NCBI GenBank assembly: GCA_963422465.1
Contig: OY730170.1
Coordinates: 5,060,379-5,124,378, forward strand
Reading direction: 5' to 3'
From: Lichina pygmaea
Taxonomy: Eukaryota; Ascomycota; Lichinomycetes; Lichinales; Lichinaceae
Length of the DNA: 64,000 bases
The position numbers and the translations under genes were made by a program. Of this stretch, positions 36,122 through 47,961 are shown piece by piece. The notes beneath the pieces are model-generated. The model had not been told where the DNA came from. It searched no databases and worked only from the letters and a program-made list of their open reading frames with translations. How positions within the stretch are numbered: the first letter of the stretch is position 1; every line of letters starts with the position of its first letter.

Positions 36122-37005
36122 GGTTCCAGGATGTGTGGTTCACTCCGCTGCCCCGACGGTTGTCGCATCGATGATCGCGGCTTGCTCCTCCATTGAAACG
36201 TTACGGTACCCCTTACGTACCGTACGGTACGTACTGTACGTACGTACGTAACGTACCGTATTACTAATCAGCTACGGTACCGGTACCGTATGGTAGGGTC
36301 ATGCAGGTACGAGTACTTCCGTACAGAAGTACTCTGTACCGTACTCCGTACATACCGCTACTCTGTACGTAAAATGTCACGCGTGCTGACCAGCTATCTA
36401 AACTTGTGTAGGAGACAGCTACCATACTGAGGTAAACACGGTACGTACGTAGACTATTACGTACAAGATGCTATCACACAGCTCCTCTGTTTACCGCCAT
36501 GTATTGGACGAGGGAAGCTGGCAAACCCACAGGTTATGTGGGTCTGACCACACATGATCATGTCCAACTTTGTCGCACGTTTGATGAAGAATGTCAAGAC
36601 TTGATGTTTTATGATCAAGCTCATCCTTGATCAGGTTGCACAGTGTAGTGGACAGAATAGGGTGATATCTACGTATGTAGAGCTTCAATGGTGAGACAAC
36701 ATGTGTCTTCTCTTCTGTGAGGTTGAAATACGGCTTAGAATAAACTGGCTGTATCGTGCTAACTAACATGGCTATACAAGTCTCTGATGAGTGTTCGACA
36801 AGGCATATGCTATACTCCGCACGAGGTAACAGACATTCACAACTGAAGTGAACCGAGCGAAGATAAGACACCATATCCGATGGAGACCGGCTTTGTATAT
36901 ATGTAGCCCAACCCTCTACGATACGTACAACGGACTTGCTCATCGGGCATCTTAATTACGGCCATTAAGCCGTTGCAGCCACAGTAGCTCTGATCTCGTT
37001 CTCCT
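36122..37005. other. Intergenic with dense GTAC palindromes
   Basis: From about 36195 to 36460 the sequence is built largely from overlapping GTAC, CGTACG and GGTACC palindromes (see the findings). No gene is recognised between the TMEM70-like start and the 3' end of NOP12. Confidence 0.6.
36195..36460. repeat. GTAC / CGTACG palindrome cluster
   Basis: Runs such as ACGTACCGTACGGTACGTAC and TACGGTACCGGTACCGTA follow one another, able to fold into many short alternative hairpins. Smaller clusters of the same motif occur at 9762-9800, 46990-47040 and 58905-58930. Confidence 0.8.
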
Positions 37006-38722
37006 TCAATGCTTCGTCTTGCCTGCTCCGTCCGATTTCCACGCTTTCGCCCTTTCCCGGCTACGAACCAACTTCTTGCTCGGCTTCGACGCAGCCTTGC
37101 CGCGTCTTTTTCCGCGCTGTTTGAGTTTCGGTCGCTCGGCTGCGCTCGCACGATGGCCTTCGAAGGCCGCGTCCGTAGAGAGAGGTTTCCCGCCTTGGTC
37201 ATGTCCTGCCGAAGGCGATTTGTAGGCCCCTGGACGATGACCCTGCTGACGAAGCCTCGCGGCGCCGGCTCGGCCGAGGAGATGGCTCGCTCGACCTTGC
37301 AACGAGCGCTCCGCCGAGGACGGCTTTGGGATGTAGACTGCCCCTGCCCTCGAAGCGGCCTTTGTAGCTTGGTTGGATCCCGGTCGCCGAGACAGGCCAC
37401 CTCCCCGCGACGACGGGGATGGCCCCGACCCGGCTTTGAGGACCTTTCTCGCCCGGCTCACTCGTACTTTGCGAGGGAGAAGCGGCGGGAACCTGTTGTC
37501 GTGATAAAGCAGCGCAGCTTCGACAGCATTGGGATCCTTGAACTGCACGTACGCGAAGCCTTTGCCCACCCTGGTGGCGGCGTCTCGGATAACGCGAACG
37601 CTCTCGACGGTGCCTGCTTTCGAGAATTGACGCCACAATCCTTCCTCGACGTCCGCCTTGGGCGCGTTCTTCTTCTTCCTCTTCTTACGGCCTTCGCCTT
37701 CTGGGTCGTCTTCTGGCTCCTCTGCCACTTCGTCGACGAAGCCGAGATTGCCAACAAAGACACATCGCTTATGGTCCACCTTGGCGGGATGCGCCACGCT
37801 ATCCACTCGCAAATGACGATCCAGTACGATGGTGCCGTTCAATCGCCTCACGGCCTCTCTGGCCGCGGCTGCGGTGGAGTAGATAACGTAGGCGTTGGTT
37901 CCTTTGGTCGTTTCTGGCTTCAGCTCCTTCCGCGCGTAGGCTGCTTTTTTGGGGATAGCCCGGGTGGCAAAGGGTGTCGAGCGGAAGCGGATGCTTTCGA
38001 TCTTGCGTGCTTCTTCGCCCTCGCCGGGTATGGCCAGCTCTGGAAAGAACGAAGATAGATGCCTCAGGAGCTCTTTCTTAGCAGTTTTCGACGCGAGGGC
38101 GTTGACGGACACATTTCCGAGGAACACCGTCCGTGAAGCCTTTTCAACATCATCACCTGCGTCCTCTTGTCCTTTGGCCAAGCTCTCATGTTGAGGTGCT
38201 GGGCTGGCTTCGCTATCGTCGCCTCCCGAATCTCCTTTGGGCTGTTGGCGCAATTTCCGTCTCGTGGTCTCTCTTATCTCGGCCTCTGCTAGCTTGCGCA
38301 TGTAATCATCCTCTAGATTGTCATTCTCTCGTTTGCGCTTCCGTTGCCTGGGTGGCGTCGGGGCTTCTGTATCCACGTGCGTGGGGGACCGACTTTCTTC
38401 ATCAGCCGATGCAGTTGATAGGTGCGGGCGGATCGGCGGCTCCGAAGATCCAGGCTGCGACACTGCGGGGCTCGACGATGCCGAGAAGCTCGCTTCATCT
38501 GAATCTGATGTCTGATCCAACGAGTTCACCCCGACTGTGACGACGGCATGGTCATGATGGGCAGCGGTTGCTTTGGGCTTCTTTGCGAACGTTGATGAAG
38601 AGGTCTAAGTGGCCACGTAAGCTTGCTGTCTTTGTCATCGAAGTCATTGATCTACCTACGGGCTCGCCAAAGAGCGACACCAATTGAGCGTCCAGAGCCT
38701 CCACTGGAGCCAACAAGGTCAT
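37006..38722 (-). CDS. NOP12: Nucleolar RNA-binding protein Nop12 (RBM34 family)
   Basis: This nucleolar RRM protein is needed for pre-25S rRNA processing in yeast. Exons 38660-38722 and 37006-38604 (intron GTAGGT...TTAG) give 553 residues. Exon 1 encodes MTLLAPVEALDAQLVSLFG, matching the short conserved Nop12 start. An acidic, Ser-rich region follows. The first RRM begins SRTVFLGNVSVNALASKT and includes NAYVIYSTAAAAREAVRRLN. The second has KRCVFVGNLGF and GKGFAYVQFKDPNAVEAALL. The tail is highly basic (KLKQRGKRRGKAASKPSKK), as expected for nucleolar binding. It is divergent from the Sds3-like gene. Confidence 0.92.
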
Positions 38723-39700
38723 CTTTGCTGTAGGCCGTCAATACGGGGCAAGAGTCGAGCTGTGTGGGTTTAAATTCGGGACTTATTCCGGCCTCGGAGC
38801 TGACGTAAGCAAGATGTCACCAAGATGCGCTCACGTGACCATCGTCATGGCACGATACCGAGCCACAGTACGGTACGCGGCGGGCACCAGACCCGAGATC
38901 CCCGTGCCCCTAGCACCGGACATGTTATCGCACCGGTCGCAGCAGTCTCCACTGCTCTTGCTTGTCCAAGTGTACGAAGTACGTACCGAGCTGCCGTTGG
39001 TATCGTGCATCTGCTCCTCCACATACGTACCTGATCCTGCACTCTGCGCGACTGAGCTCACACCGGTCAGATCTCGCCACAACCCATTCACTTCATCTGC
39101 GACTCAGACTGATCCCCGCCTCGCCGTTCTCGGGCCTCTGCCAGGGTGGAATCTCACTGCAGGAAACCCCCTCTCCTACCTCTGTGGACGCCGGTCGAGC
39201 TTACGGCTGTACCATTCTCCCGACACTCGCTCTTCATCCAGCTTTCGTCTTGAACAGGCCGACATCCCCCCAGCCGACCATCGCGTTCATCGCCGAATTC
39301 GATCAACGTCGACCGCCAACAGCTTCAGAGCAATCGACGTGTCCTCTTACACTTCTTCCTCCCAAGGAACGGCGGTCAAGTCGCAATCGGATCAGACGTC
39401 GCCAGCTCTACTATTCCCTGTGAAGCTGCTGCTGGGCACCGTATGCTGTGGTTGGCTCCCCAAAGGAAATAGCAGTAGGTCTAGATGCTGAAGCGGCCCC
39501 CTTCTTCTCTTCGAGTTCTCTCTACCGCTCCCCGGCGACATGGGCTTTTCTGGCGCTCTTCCTTGCTTCTAGCAACTGCAGCTCCTTCACAGAGCGTCGC
39601 TGACTGGGTCAAGAATTCAAGCATCCTCCTGTGCAAGGTCTTCAGGGTGGCAGCTGTCTGATCCACCGATCTTTCACCGCCTCCTCACTGGACGGGCACA
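38723..39700. promoter_or_regulatory. Divergent region between NOP12 and the Sds3-like gene
   Basis: It contains both promoters, with GTAC motifs near 38865-38880 and 38975-39030. A 225-codon frame (38814-39491, +) crosses it but lacks any domain and is probably leader or chance sequence. Confidence 0.45.
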
Positions 39701-41458
39701 ATGGTGGAGCCAGACGACCTGGAAGATGCCCGTTCGAGCAGCCTCAGCGACATCGATGACCGGATGGACGATGATCAAGCTCGAACTGTCACCCTTATCA
39801 CTGGAAGCCTGATCAGTGAGCACGACTCGGAAGCGGAGACGGAACGGCTTGAAAACTCGCCCGAGAAGTCGAAGAGACATGCCAACGCTGTCGTCGGTGC
39901 AGTCATTGATTATTTTGACGCCAAGGACATCAGAAGACTGTCGGATAAGATGAAGTCCCACGACGCCGAATCAGAACGCAACGGCTCTCCTCTACCAACG
40001 GGGCGCAACGGAGCTCCTAGATTCTTTGACGGCGGAGAGGATGCACCGATGGAGGACGCGCCTCCTGACGCCAAGGCGGTGGTACAGACGCGGAACGGCT
40101 CGTCCAAGGTCCCTTCGCCGCCCGAGATCGCAGGACAGAAGCGGAAGCGAACCGACGTCGACGGTGCTGACCGTGGCAGCACGAGCAGCGAAGACGCTGA
40201 AGCAAACGAGCCGCTCAGGAAGCGAAAGGGCTCGGTCCGGGCCGAAGCCGCATCCGAAAAGGTGAAATTGGAAGAGAACGGGGCCAATGAGGCTCCTATC
40301 GGCGAAGGCGCGCCGGAATATGTCGAGGATCGTGATGAGAACCGAACTGATGCGGAGGGTTTGAAGGGACCGAAGGAAGGAAGGTCTCGCACGACAAGGG
40401 CGACGAGAAAAGGGCGAAGAAAAACGGCAAGGCAGGCAGCCATGGACGAAACAGATGCGGTTGGCAACGTAGACGGTAACGACTCTCACGACGATGACCG
40501 GTCGCGACCGGCGGATGCGGAAGATGCCGGTGAGGGCGACGAGGATGAAGATGCAGATGCGGCCGCTCGGAATGAGGAAGGGTGTAAGTGACCCAAGCAG
40601 CAGTGCTCGAACGGCAGCTGCAGTCGAGCCACGAGCCCGTGAAGGGTATTGTTGTGATCAGGATCGGGAAGCTCACGCCGTGTCGAACAGTATTAAGAAA
40701 GCACGACGCGATGGGTTCGCTCGGTGGCATCGAAGGCCAGTTCGCCGCCTTTCGGGACAAGTAAGTCGCTCCATAGTCATCGTCGACCGTCGGCACGGCA
40801 TCTGACCCAATACGACGTCGAAATCGCACAGGCTCTACGACGAACGACTGGCACAACTGTCAAACGAATACGTCTCTTTAACGTCGCCACATTCGAGCCA
40901 CCCGGACTACGTTGCAAAGCTCCAATGCGTCGACGCCCGGCGAGATCGGAAGATCCACCTCGAGCAGGTGCTCTATCAGTACAAGCTCAAAGCCCTGCAG
41001 ACGAAGTTTATGGCCATGCGCAGCCAGATACACAGCCAATACTACCAGACGGCGCGCGACGTCCGAGAACAGAAGCTCGAGGAGGTGGGCGAGAGGTTGT
41101 ACAAGATGCAGCGTGACCGACGGCAGTGGGAGGGAATCGTGCCTGGTACGTCCCTCTTCTATCTCCGTTGCTGTTGGCTGTCGATTGTGCACGCCGGGCT
41201 TCTAGTCACCTGCGAGCTCCCGATCGTCGGTCACCTCTGGCCTTCTAGAACTCGGCTGACATCACGGTCCGCTCAAAAGACTGCGCCTTCATGTTCCCGA
41301 AGGATCGAACAAGGCAAATCGCCACGCAGACGGCGTACAACCGCGAGGTTTCCCTTCTCGCTGGCATCGCCAAGTATGCCGGCTTTCCCGGCGCACCTGA
41401 GATAGCGTCGTTGAGCGCCCAGGATATCACCGCTGATCTGCAGGCGATGGGTCTGTAG
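39701..41458 (+). CDS. Sds3/Dep1-like subunit of the Sin3-Rpd3 histone deacetylase complex
   Basis: Exons 39701-40583, 40691-40760, 40832-41145 and 41280-41458 join in phase to 481 residues. The N-terminal 290 residues are acidic and Lys-rich and probably disordered (QKRKRTDVDG, EDEDADAAARNEEG). The C-terminal half is the Sds3-type helical domain: GIEGQFAAFRDKLYDERL, HPDYVAKLQCVDARRDRK, YQYKLKALQTKFMAMRSQIH and TQTAYNREVSLLAGIAKYAG. Sds3 and Dep1 hold the large Rpd3 complex together through this region. I cannot separate the two by eye. The second intron of the model (donor GTAAGT at 40761) and the third (41146-41279) were chosen for phase and branch point. Confidence 0.8.
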
Positions 41459-41859
41459 TCGTCTATTGAAACTGGCTAGCACGGGCAGTCAACCCTCACC
41501 AAAAGCGCAGGTACATACGAGCACCTCTTCTCTACCAGGAACTTTCTGTTTGCCGCGTCATGATTCCATACGGGCTGTAGATGGTTATATCCCAAGGCAC
41601 CTCGCACACAGATGGCTCTAGGTCATGATCGCGTAGTCGTTGCACATTCCCGTATGCTGACTGGGGAAGCGTAAAATGGCTTGTAGGGTACACAAGCGGC
41701 TACGCCGCCACCAAGGCGAGGAGCGAAGGTCTGCCACAAGAAGGTCCCAAACTCCCAACACCGCTGCAGATCCCGTGCCGATGTCGGTGACTCTACCTTC
41801 GCACCGCCGTGAGCCAACGATGGTCCAGGCGACCGGCCTTGCCGAGCCCCGCGCTTCCT
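41459..41859. other. Convergent 3' intergenic region
   Basis: About 400 bp between the stops of the Sds3-like gene and COA3. No gene is recognised. Confidence 0.6.
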
Positions 41860-42244
41860 TCACTCCTTCTCCTTTGCTTCCAACAGTTTCGCCGTCTTTT
41901 GAGGGTCTGGGATAGGCACGTCCTCGAAGTCATCCTGGGCGATGGCGTGGATGGTCCAAGCATCTAGAGGGTTTCGATCGAGAAGTCAGCCCAGCCGGCC
42001 AGATCAGCCCCTCCGTTGCATAGAGAACCGAAAGCATAACCCTTACAGATGCCAACGCACATGCCGAAGAGGCTCAACCCCGTGATGGCATTCTTGACCA
42101 GGAACGGACGCCTTGCGCGCAGCAGCGACAGGCCCGGTTTGAAGTCTTCGTTGTAGTAGCTGGATCTCTCGAACCTGTAGGGACTGCTTAGCGAGAGATC
42201 CTGGTGGGCAGGGAGACTGGAGGTGGTACACACGGTCGAGCCAT
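41860..42244 (-). CDS. COA3: Cytochrome c oxidase assembly factor 3 (Coa3)
   Basis: This is a single-span mitochondrial inner-membrane protein that, with Cox14, regulates Cox1 translation and assembly. Exons 42234-42244 (11 nt, MAR plus two bases), 42047-42183 and 41860-41963 splice in phase to 83 residues. The order is SSYYNEDFKPGLSLLRARRP, then the membrane helix NAITGLSLFGMCVGIYAW, then TIHAIAQDDFEDVPIPDPQK, which is the conserved Coa3 tail. An uninterrupted frame reaches up to 42311, but it has no ATG and lacks family resemblance there, which is why the spliced start was chosen. It is divergent from PTA1, about 495 bp away. Confidence 0.88.
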
Positions 42245-42694
42245 GATATGACGGATTGATAGGCACAAGATGTCGAGCAGTGCTTCGATGGGCCTCCAGC
42301 GAAAAGCTCACTCGGGGATTGATCCGGAGGCGGTACGTACTCGTATTACCTAAAGGAGCGCTAAGCTTAGCGCGTCAAGCGAGTATCACGTGCTCCGGAC
42401 GAGAATAGAAGCGCCTACGGTAGAGCATTACGTGCAGCTATGCGGGACGCGGCCAGGAACATCCCTATTTCGTCGCATTCGGACCTTGGGAGCCTCAGCT
42501 GAACTCCACCAGCCATCTCTCACCATCCTTTTCTCTCCCTCCGTCTGTTGGCTTGTCGTGAGAAGCATTTGATGGTACCTCTCTTGAGCGCTCTCTTCGA
42601 ACGCCCGCTTGGGCATCGACAGTCGACCCAGCAGTAGTCTGCTGTCGTCCCGCTCGACCCAACGACGGCTGGCGGGAAACAAGTCACATCTAAC

Positions 42695-42737
42695 CTCCCA
42701 GCCCTAGCTCCAGCTCCAGCTCCAGCTCCAGCTCCGG
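42695..42737. repeat. AGCTCC hexamer repeat before PTA1 start
   Basis: Six or so copies of AGCTCC precede GGCGATGGCGATGGC at the PTA1 start. A near-identical hexamer array occurs in the last PTA1 exon at about 45548-45612, where it encodes alternating Pro and Ala. Confidence 0.8.
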
Positions 42738-42739
42738 CG

Positions 42740-45700
42740 ATGGCGATGGCGATGGCGACACCCAACGGCGTGACAGACCAGATAACTAAACTAGAAGCTG
42801 CGCGTAAACTCGTACTGGGCGATGCGACCTATTATCCCCAGATCGTCCAGGGCATCATCCCCATCATCGGGGCCAACGCGCGTCTGGAGCTCAGACGATG
42901 GGGCGCCGACTTTCTGGCCGAGGCCTTTGCCAGCCCTTCTCTCGCGATGATGCACAAGCAGAGCCTGAGCCTGGCCGTGCTGGACACGTTGGAGGCCTTA
43001 CTGGAGATCCCTGGAGAAGACACGGCCGTGTTGAAAGGCGTTGTGCAAGCAAGCGCCAGTATATACCCTCTCGTTTTCCGCCATGTGTAGGTCTACCAGG
43101 TCTCCCTGTAGATCATAGACATCTCTCGCCCACTCTCTCTTTCGGTCGAGTTGGAATGTTCTGCAGTTGGAAACGCTGAGATCTGATGGGCGAAATGCTC
43201 TCGCGTCTAGCATCGCCAACGCCAACGATGCGTCCACCTGGGCAAAGATGACAGCTATCAAATCGAGTATATTGGGCATGTGGGATACGGCTACGATGGG
43301 GGTCCGCATATGCTGCATCAAGTTCGTGCAGCGGGTCGTCCTAGCCCAGACACCGGGTGTTGTTGCGGATCCGAGGGTCGGTCCAGACTACCGCGTGTCG
43401 ATGCCAGTGCCGCGTGTGCTGATGATTTTATACAGCGTCCTGATCAGAACGAGGCTTCCCTTGCTCTCGTCCCTCGGAACCACGCTCTCATCCCCCCGCC
43501 AAATCTGGAAGCCGAGGCCTCGGGGTTGCTGGATCGGCTACTTGGGGTCTTCCAGGACCAAGCAAGGTGTGTTTGGAACGCCTGCCTAGTCACGAGATGT
43601 ACTGAAAGGGCAGCAGCGACAGTCTCTTGATCGATGCGACGCTCAACTGTCTCGCCGTTCTCATCCGATCTCGTTCTTCCGTCGCCAACAAGATCATCCA
43701 CGCCATCCTCAATTTCGACTCCCACAAGAAGTTTACCGCACCCCTCACTCCCAAGAACAGGGTCATCTTGCGCTCTCTCGAGCGGACGATCAGGGCGCTG
43801 CTGGTCAATACCAACAAGCAGTGCGTTCGAGCCGATGGCAGAGCTCCTGCGTGAGGCTGATGAGTCGAGTAGGAATCCAAACGGGCCGATGGCTTCTCGC
43901 ATCCAGCAGCAGATCGACCGTCTCTCTCAGTCGAGAACGGAGATCTTCGACGACAGCAGCCGGAAGAGGGCGGCGCCCAGCGAGCCCACGGACGGGCTCG
44001 ATCAAGCCAAGCGTGCTAAGCTTGGAGCAGAGGCCATCGAACGGCCAAATCGACACCTGGAAATACCAAGCCAACGTCCCGAACTACCGCCGTTGCCGTC
44101 GGGCATAGTTAGCGTTGCGCAACTCTTCACGCTCACGACTGATACCGCTCTAACATCCTTCGACGTGCAACAATTCCCGGTCGAGATGGTGGTGCAGCTC
44201 ACGTTGCCGATCATCTACAGACTGGAGCAGGCGGCGCTCAGCGAAGCTGTCGAGGTAGCCTCTCTTGCCCGTCGGGACGCTAAGATCCGTGCTGATGTGC
44301 TCAGGGTGTTCGCGCGCGAGTGAATTCGCGGGCACAACAGTATCCGCAGCCAGCAGCAAAGGATGGCGCCGTCAGCGCGGACGTCGCGATGGCAGACGAC
44401 GAGGACAACGACGAGGACGACTACGAGCCAGACTACCAACCTGCCGAGGACGTCGAGCAGATAGCGAATAGGTTGGACATCACGCCGTCAGAGCAGGCGC
44501 CGGAGTCTGACGTGTCGCTGCCCACCTTTCAGCTCCCGCCGCCACCTCCGCTGAGCAGCCAAGAAATCAGCCAGATTAGCGAAGGGACTGTCGCGCGGGT
44601 CATCAGCTCGATCAACACGCTCGCAGAGCCTACCCCAACGAATCAGCCCAAGACGGGCATCAACCGGCTCGCGGCGACGCACCTTGACCGAGCCGCCTGG
44701 ACCACTCTGATCACGCGCCTCGGCACGCGAGCATCTGCGGCCTTTGAAGAAAACGATCTCGAGGCCATCAAGACAGAGGGCAGCTCCGACGGTGACCGCA
44801 AGACCGACATGGCCGCCGTCCCTTTCGACCGAGGCCGACAGAGCCTTGGCAGCACCGTCCGAGACTCGCTGTACTTCTACGTGCTCGAGGATTTCCGGAA
44901 ACGCATCGACGCGGCGATGACGTGGTTGACGGAGGAGTGGTACAACGACCGGATGCAACGGATGCAGGACGAGCAGTCGGCGATGCATTACCCGCAGCTC
45001 GCTCTCAAGGTGCTAGATGGGCTGTTGCCGTACATCGACTCGCGGGACAAGATCTTCACACGGTTCGTGTCCGAATTGCCGGAGATTGACGAGGCGATTC
45101 TCGAGAGAGTCAAATCGCTGGCCCGCGATCCGGAGAGGGTCGGGCTCGCCGTGACTACGTTGCAGTATGCTCTTCCGGCGGCGCTTATTGAGGCGGCCCC
45201 GACGCTGACGACCAGATTAGTTATCTCATCCTTTTCCGGCCGCCCGTCCGGGATATGTGTATCGACGCTCTGGAGGATCTGTGGCGAGACTGTAAGCAGG
45301 AGGATGCGCTCTCCATGCATAGTTCATCCAAATGCCTTTTGCCCGTAACCCCCATGCTCCCACGCCCCTGTTTAAGAGCCGCTCTTTCCAAACAACATCA
45401 TTCACGGCCACTGCGCGGGAAGCTCAAATCCACCGACTAATCCATCATTCCTACAGACCCCGAAGCCCGTCCCTCGGCCGCCAAGCTTCTCACGAAATGG
45501 CGTCCAGAGGCGCTCGAGCAACACGACCCGAAGCCTTCTACACACTCTCCGGCACACGACCTAGGTCCAGCTCCAGTTCCAGCTCCAGCTCCAGCTCCAG
45601 CTCCAGTTCCGGCACCGGCTGAAGCGCTTGGGAACGGTCTTACCGACGCTCCTGACGACGAGGGAAACCGGGCTGTCGGGGCAGATGGCGTGTCTACACC

Positions 45701-46199
45701 CGCCGCATCTTCCGCTCCTGCCTCAACGGCAGTCGGAGCTGTCTCATCCGGCTCTGGTCCGCAGCAGATCCTTTCGATGCGCACAAGCAACTCACAAGCG
45801 CCCCCTCCTGTGGCCACATCCGTCTCGACACCGTCTGGTCTGGCCCCGTCGCAGCCCTCATCGGTCCCTCCAATGTCACCGGAGACATCTGTGCCTACCG
45901 ACGCCTCGTCTCTCGCTCGTCACCCACCGCCTCCTTCTTCTTCCTCTCCCTCGTCCTCGTCCTCTTCTTCTTCCTCTCCCTCGGGAGCTGTCCCACTCCA
46001 AGACCCGCCGCCGCCAGGCTCGTCACATTCCGGGTCGGAAGCATCGGTGTCGATCGCATCTTCGTCGATGTCATCCCCTTCTCTTTCCACTACTGACGTG
46101 GCCGCCACTACTTCTCAACCAGCGGCAGTGGCAGCGACAGTGGTAGAAGGAGGAGGAGGGGGAGGAGGAGGAGATGGTGATTTGGCAATGACTACATAG
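42740..46199 (+). CDS. PTA1: Pta1/symplekin, mRNA 3'-end processing scaffold
   Basis: This is the scaffold subunit of the cleavage and polyadenylation factor, linking it to Ssu72 and the RNA polymerase II tail. Exons 42740-43086, 43211-43376, 43436-43566, 43623-43820, 43873-44254, 44305-45164, 45221-45291 and 45457-46199 join in phase to 965 residues. Motifs are YPLVFRHVIANAND, GVRICCIKFVQRVVLAQTPG, NEASLALVPRNHALIPPPNL, RIQQQIDRLSQSRTEIFDD, LILFRPPVRDMCIDALEDLW and AAKLLTKWRPEALEQHDPKP. The C-terminal 200 residues are low-complexity (Pro-Ala and Ser runs, then a Gly run). The donor at 43377 is GTCGGT. The ATG sits at the end of a (CCAGCT)n tract, and the same hexamer recurs in the last exon. 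Confidence 0.93.
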
Positions 46200-47961
46200 A
46201 ATGCTGACATCCCCTCTTCTTCCTCTCCTCCGTTGGTCTACTGTACAGTACTACTCGTGAGGTAGCTATGCTAGGTACTCCGAAAAGGCTGCCACCACCT
46301 TTCTTCTTCCCCCGCCACTACGCACTCCTCTCCTCCTCTCTACCACTCCAGTCGCTGCACGAGGCGACGATGGTGGTGGTGGTGATGATGACGGTGGCAG
46401 TGGTAACGCCCAAAAGAATCCCCAGAGCTAGTCTTCAACAAGTCCATCAGTCCTGCCGGCAGTACTGTATCTTTGCACGCTGCACTAAATGGAGATGTTT
46501 CGTTTCTACGCCTGTACACCTTGATCGCCGCATCTTGATCTCCGCATCTGATCTTCGCAGAGGGGTGTTTCTTATCGGTACCCTTTTTTTTTTTTATTCT
46601 TACTCTGATTTGGCTGGTGAGCCATGCAGAACTTCTAGATACATGCTTAGTTTCTCAGAAAACCTTTAAAGGAATAAAAACTGAGACTTGGGTAAGACTA
46701 GGGAAATATCTAAAAGAATATGTAGTGTCTGAAGAAAAGAGAAATCACAGAGATAGTAGGCTTTCTGACAAGAGTTTATGTGCTAGGTTGAACTGGTCTA
46801 GTCTTTTCAAAGACATAAACCAGAGAAGAAATTCTTATCGGTACCCTTAGCGGACACGCGACGAGCTTTCTTCTTCTTCCTACATATTGGTACGGTAGGT
46901 CCCCCTCGAGGCACTTTACGCTTCCGAGCTGCGTCGTCGCTGCGTCGTGCTGCTGCTTCCATACCTCTCGCACTCTAATTCCTTAATATATGACGACTTT
47001 GTACTCGTACTTACGTACGTAAGTACGTACTCGTACAAGTAAATCGGCCCTTGTGCTACAGAAGTAACATCCATCTACGGAGTACAGTGACAGTACCGTA
47101 CGGAGGTGCCGTGCTTCAATCGCCCGGCAGGAGCTGGTCGAGCCGGTCAAGCCGGTCAAGCCGGTCCAGCTGAGGCCTTGGACATGCGCACTGCGAAGTG
47201 GCCCTACTACAGTACTTCCGTACTCAATCAATCAATCAATCAATCAATGAATCAATCAATCAGGAGATGATCAGAAGCGCCAGAAGCGCCAGTCATATAA
47301 TCTCTCATATCCATCCATCCAAAGAATCAGAGGACCTTTGTCAACCAAGGCAAATAGAAGTTTTAAAGATGATTTGGCCAGGCCCTTTTTTTTTTTTTTT
47401 CGACGAATGGCAAGAAGATGATGAAAGAGCGACGAGGGGGGGAGGACGATATAATATCGATAATAATAAAAAAAAGTCGACAAAAAGTCGACGAAATTGA
47501 CAAAATTGACAAAGGTTGACAAGAACGGACGAAGACGACAGACGAGGGCGAAGACGACAGACGAAGCCGGGCAATATGAGTACGAGTACAGATGACATTG
47601 TCGACGAGACGGACAAGTCGGGGCGGTTTGTCACGGCAGTAGAGAGCTGGGTACAGTACCGGTACGGGAGTATGGTGATGAGCCGTCACGAGTAATTACA
47701 GTAGCCGCACTCGTGAAGTACTGGAACAGCTGAACATCAAGGGAAGCATGGGGGAGAGGATGATTGCCATGGTATATCTCGTCCGTTGCACCCCCTTCCA
47801 ACTATCCATTCGGTCGTCCCGCCCAGACACCCCTTCCAGCTATCCATCCATTCATCCCGCACAGGCACCCTATGGGCCACATCCACCTATTCCAGGTATC
47901 CACTATGTGGTCACAAAGGAGAGGCACAAGCTACCCATTCCGGACGCCGCTGTAGAGCGCA
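46200..47961. other. Repeat-rich intergenic region
   Basis: It holds the 263-bp AT-rich insertion (46586-46848), GTAC palindromes near 46990-47040, an AATC run (47225-47263), a T run at 47388-47400 and purine-rich GTCGAC/GACGA repeats at 47470-47570. No gene is recognised. Confidence 0.6.
46569..46848 (-). mobile_element. Retroposon-like AT-rich insertion with direct repeats
   Basis: The 17-mer TTCTTATCGGTACCCTT occurs at 46569-46585 and again at 46832-46848. Between them lie about 246 bp much richer in A+T than the flanks. Directly at the left copy is a run of 12 T, that is, a 12-A tail on the minus strand next to a target duplication, the hallmark of LINE-driven reverse transcription of an RNA. 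No SINE pol III boxes are clear, and no parent gene is identified. A 78-codon frame is open on the plus strand, antisense to the inferred RNA. Confidence 0.6.

Noticed and set aside
38814-39491. 225-codon plus-strand frame upstream of the Sds3-like gene
   Set aside because: No domain, no helix or repeat pattern, and it crosses GTAC-motif promoter DNA; probably chance or leader.
42047-42311. COA3 start at 42311
   Set aside because: That frame opens with GTG and has no ATG; splicing from an ATG at 42244 gives a normal Coa3 N-terminus.
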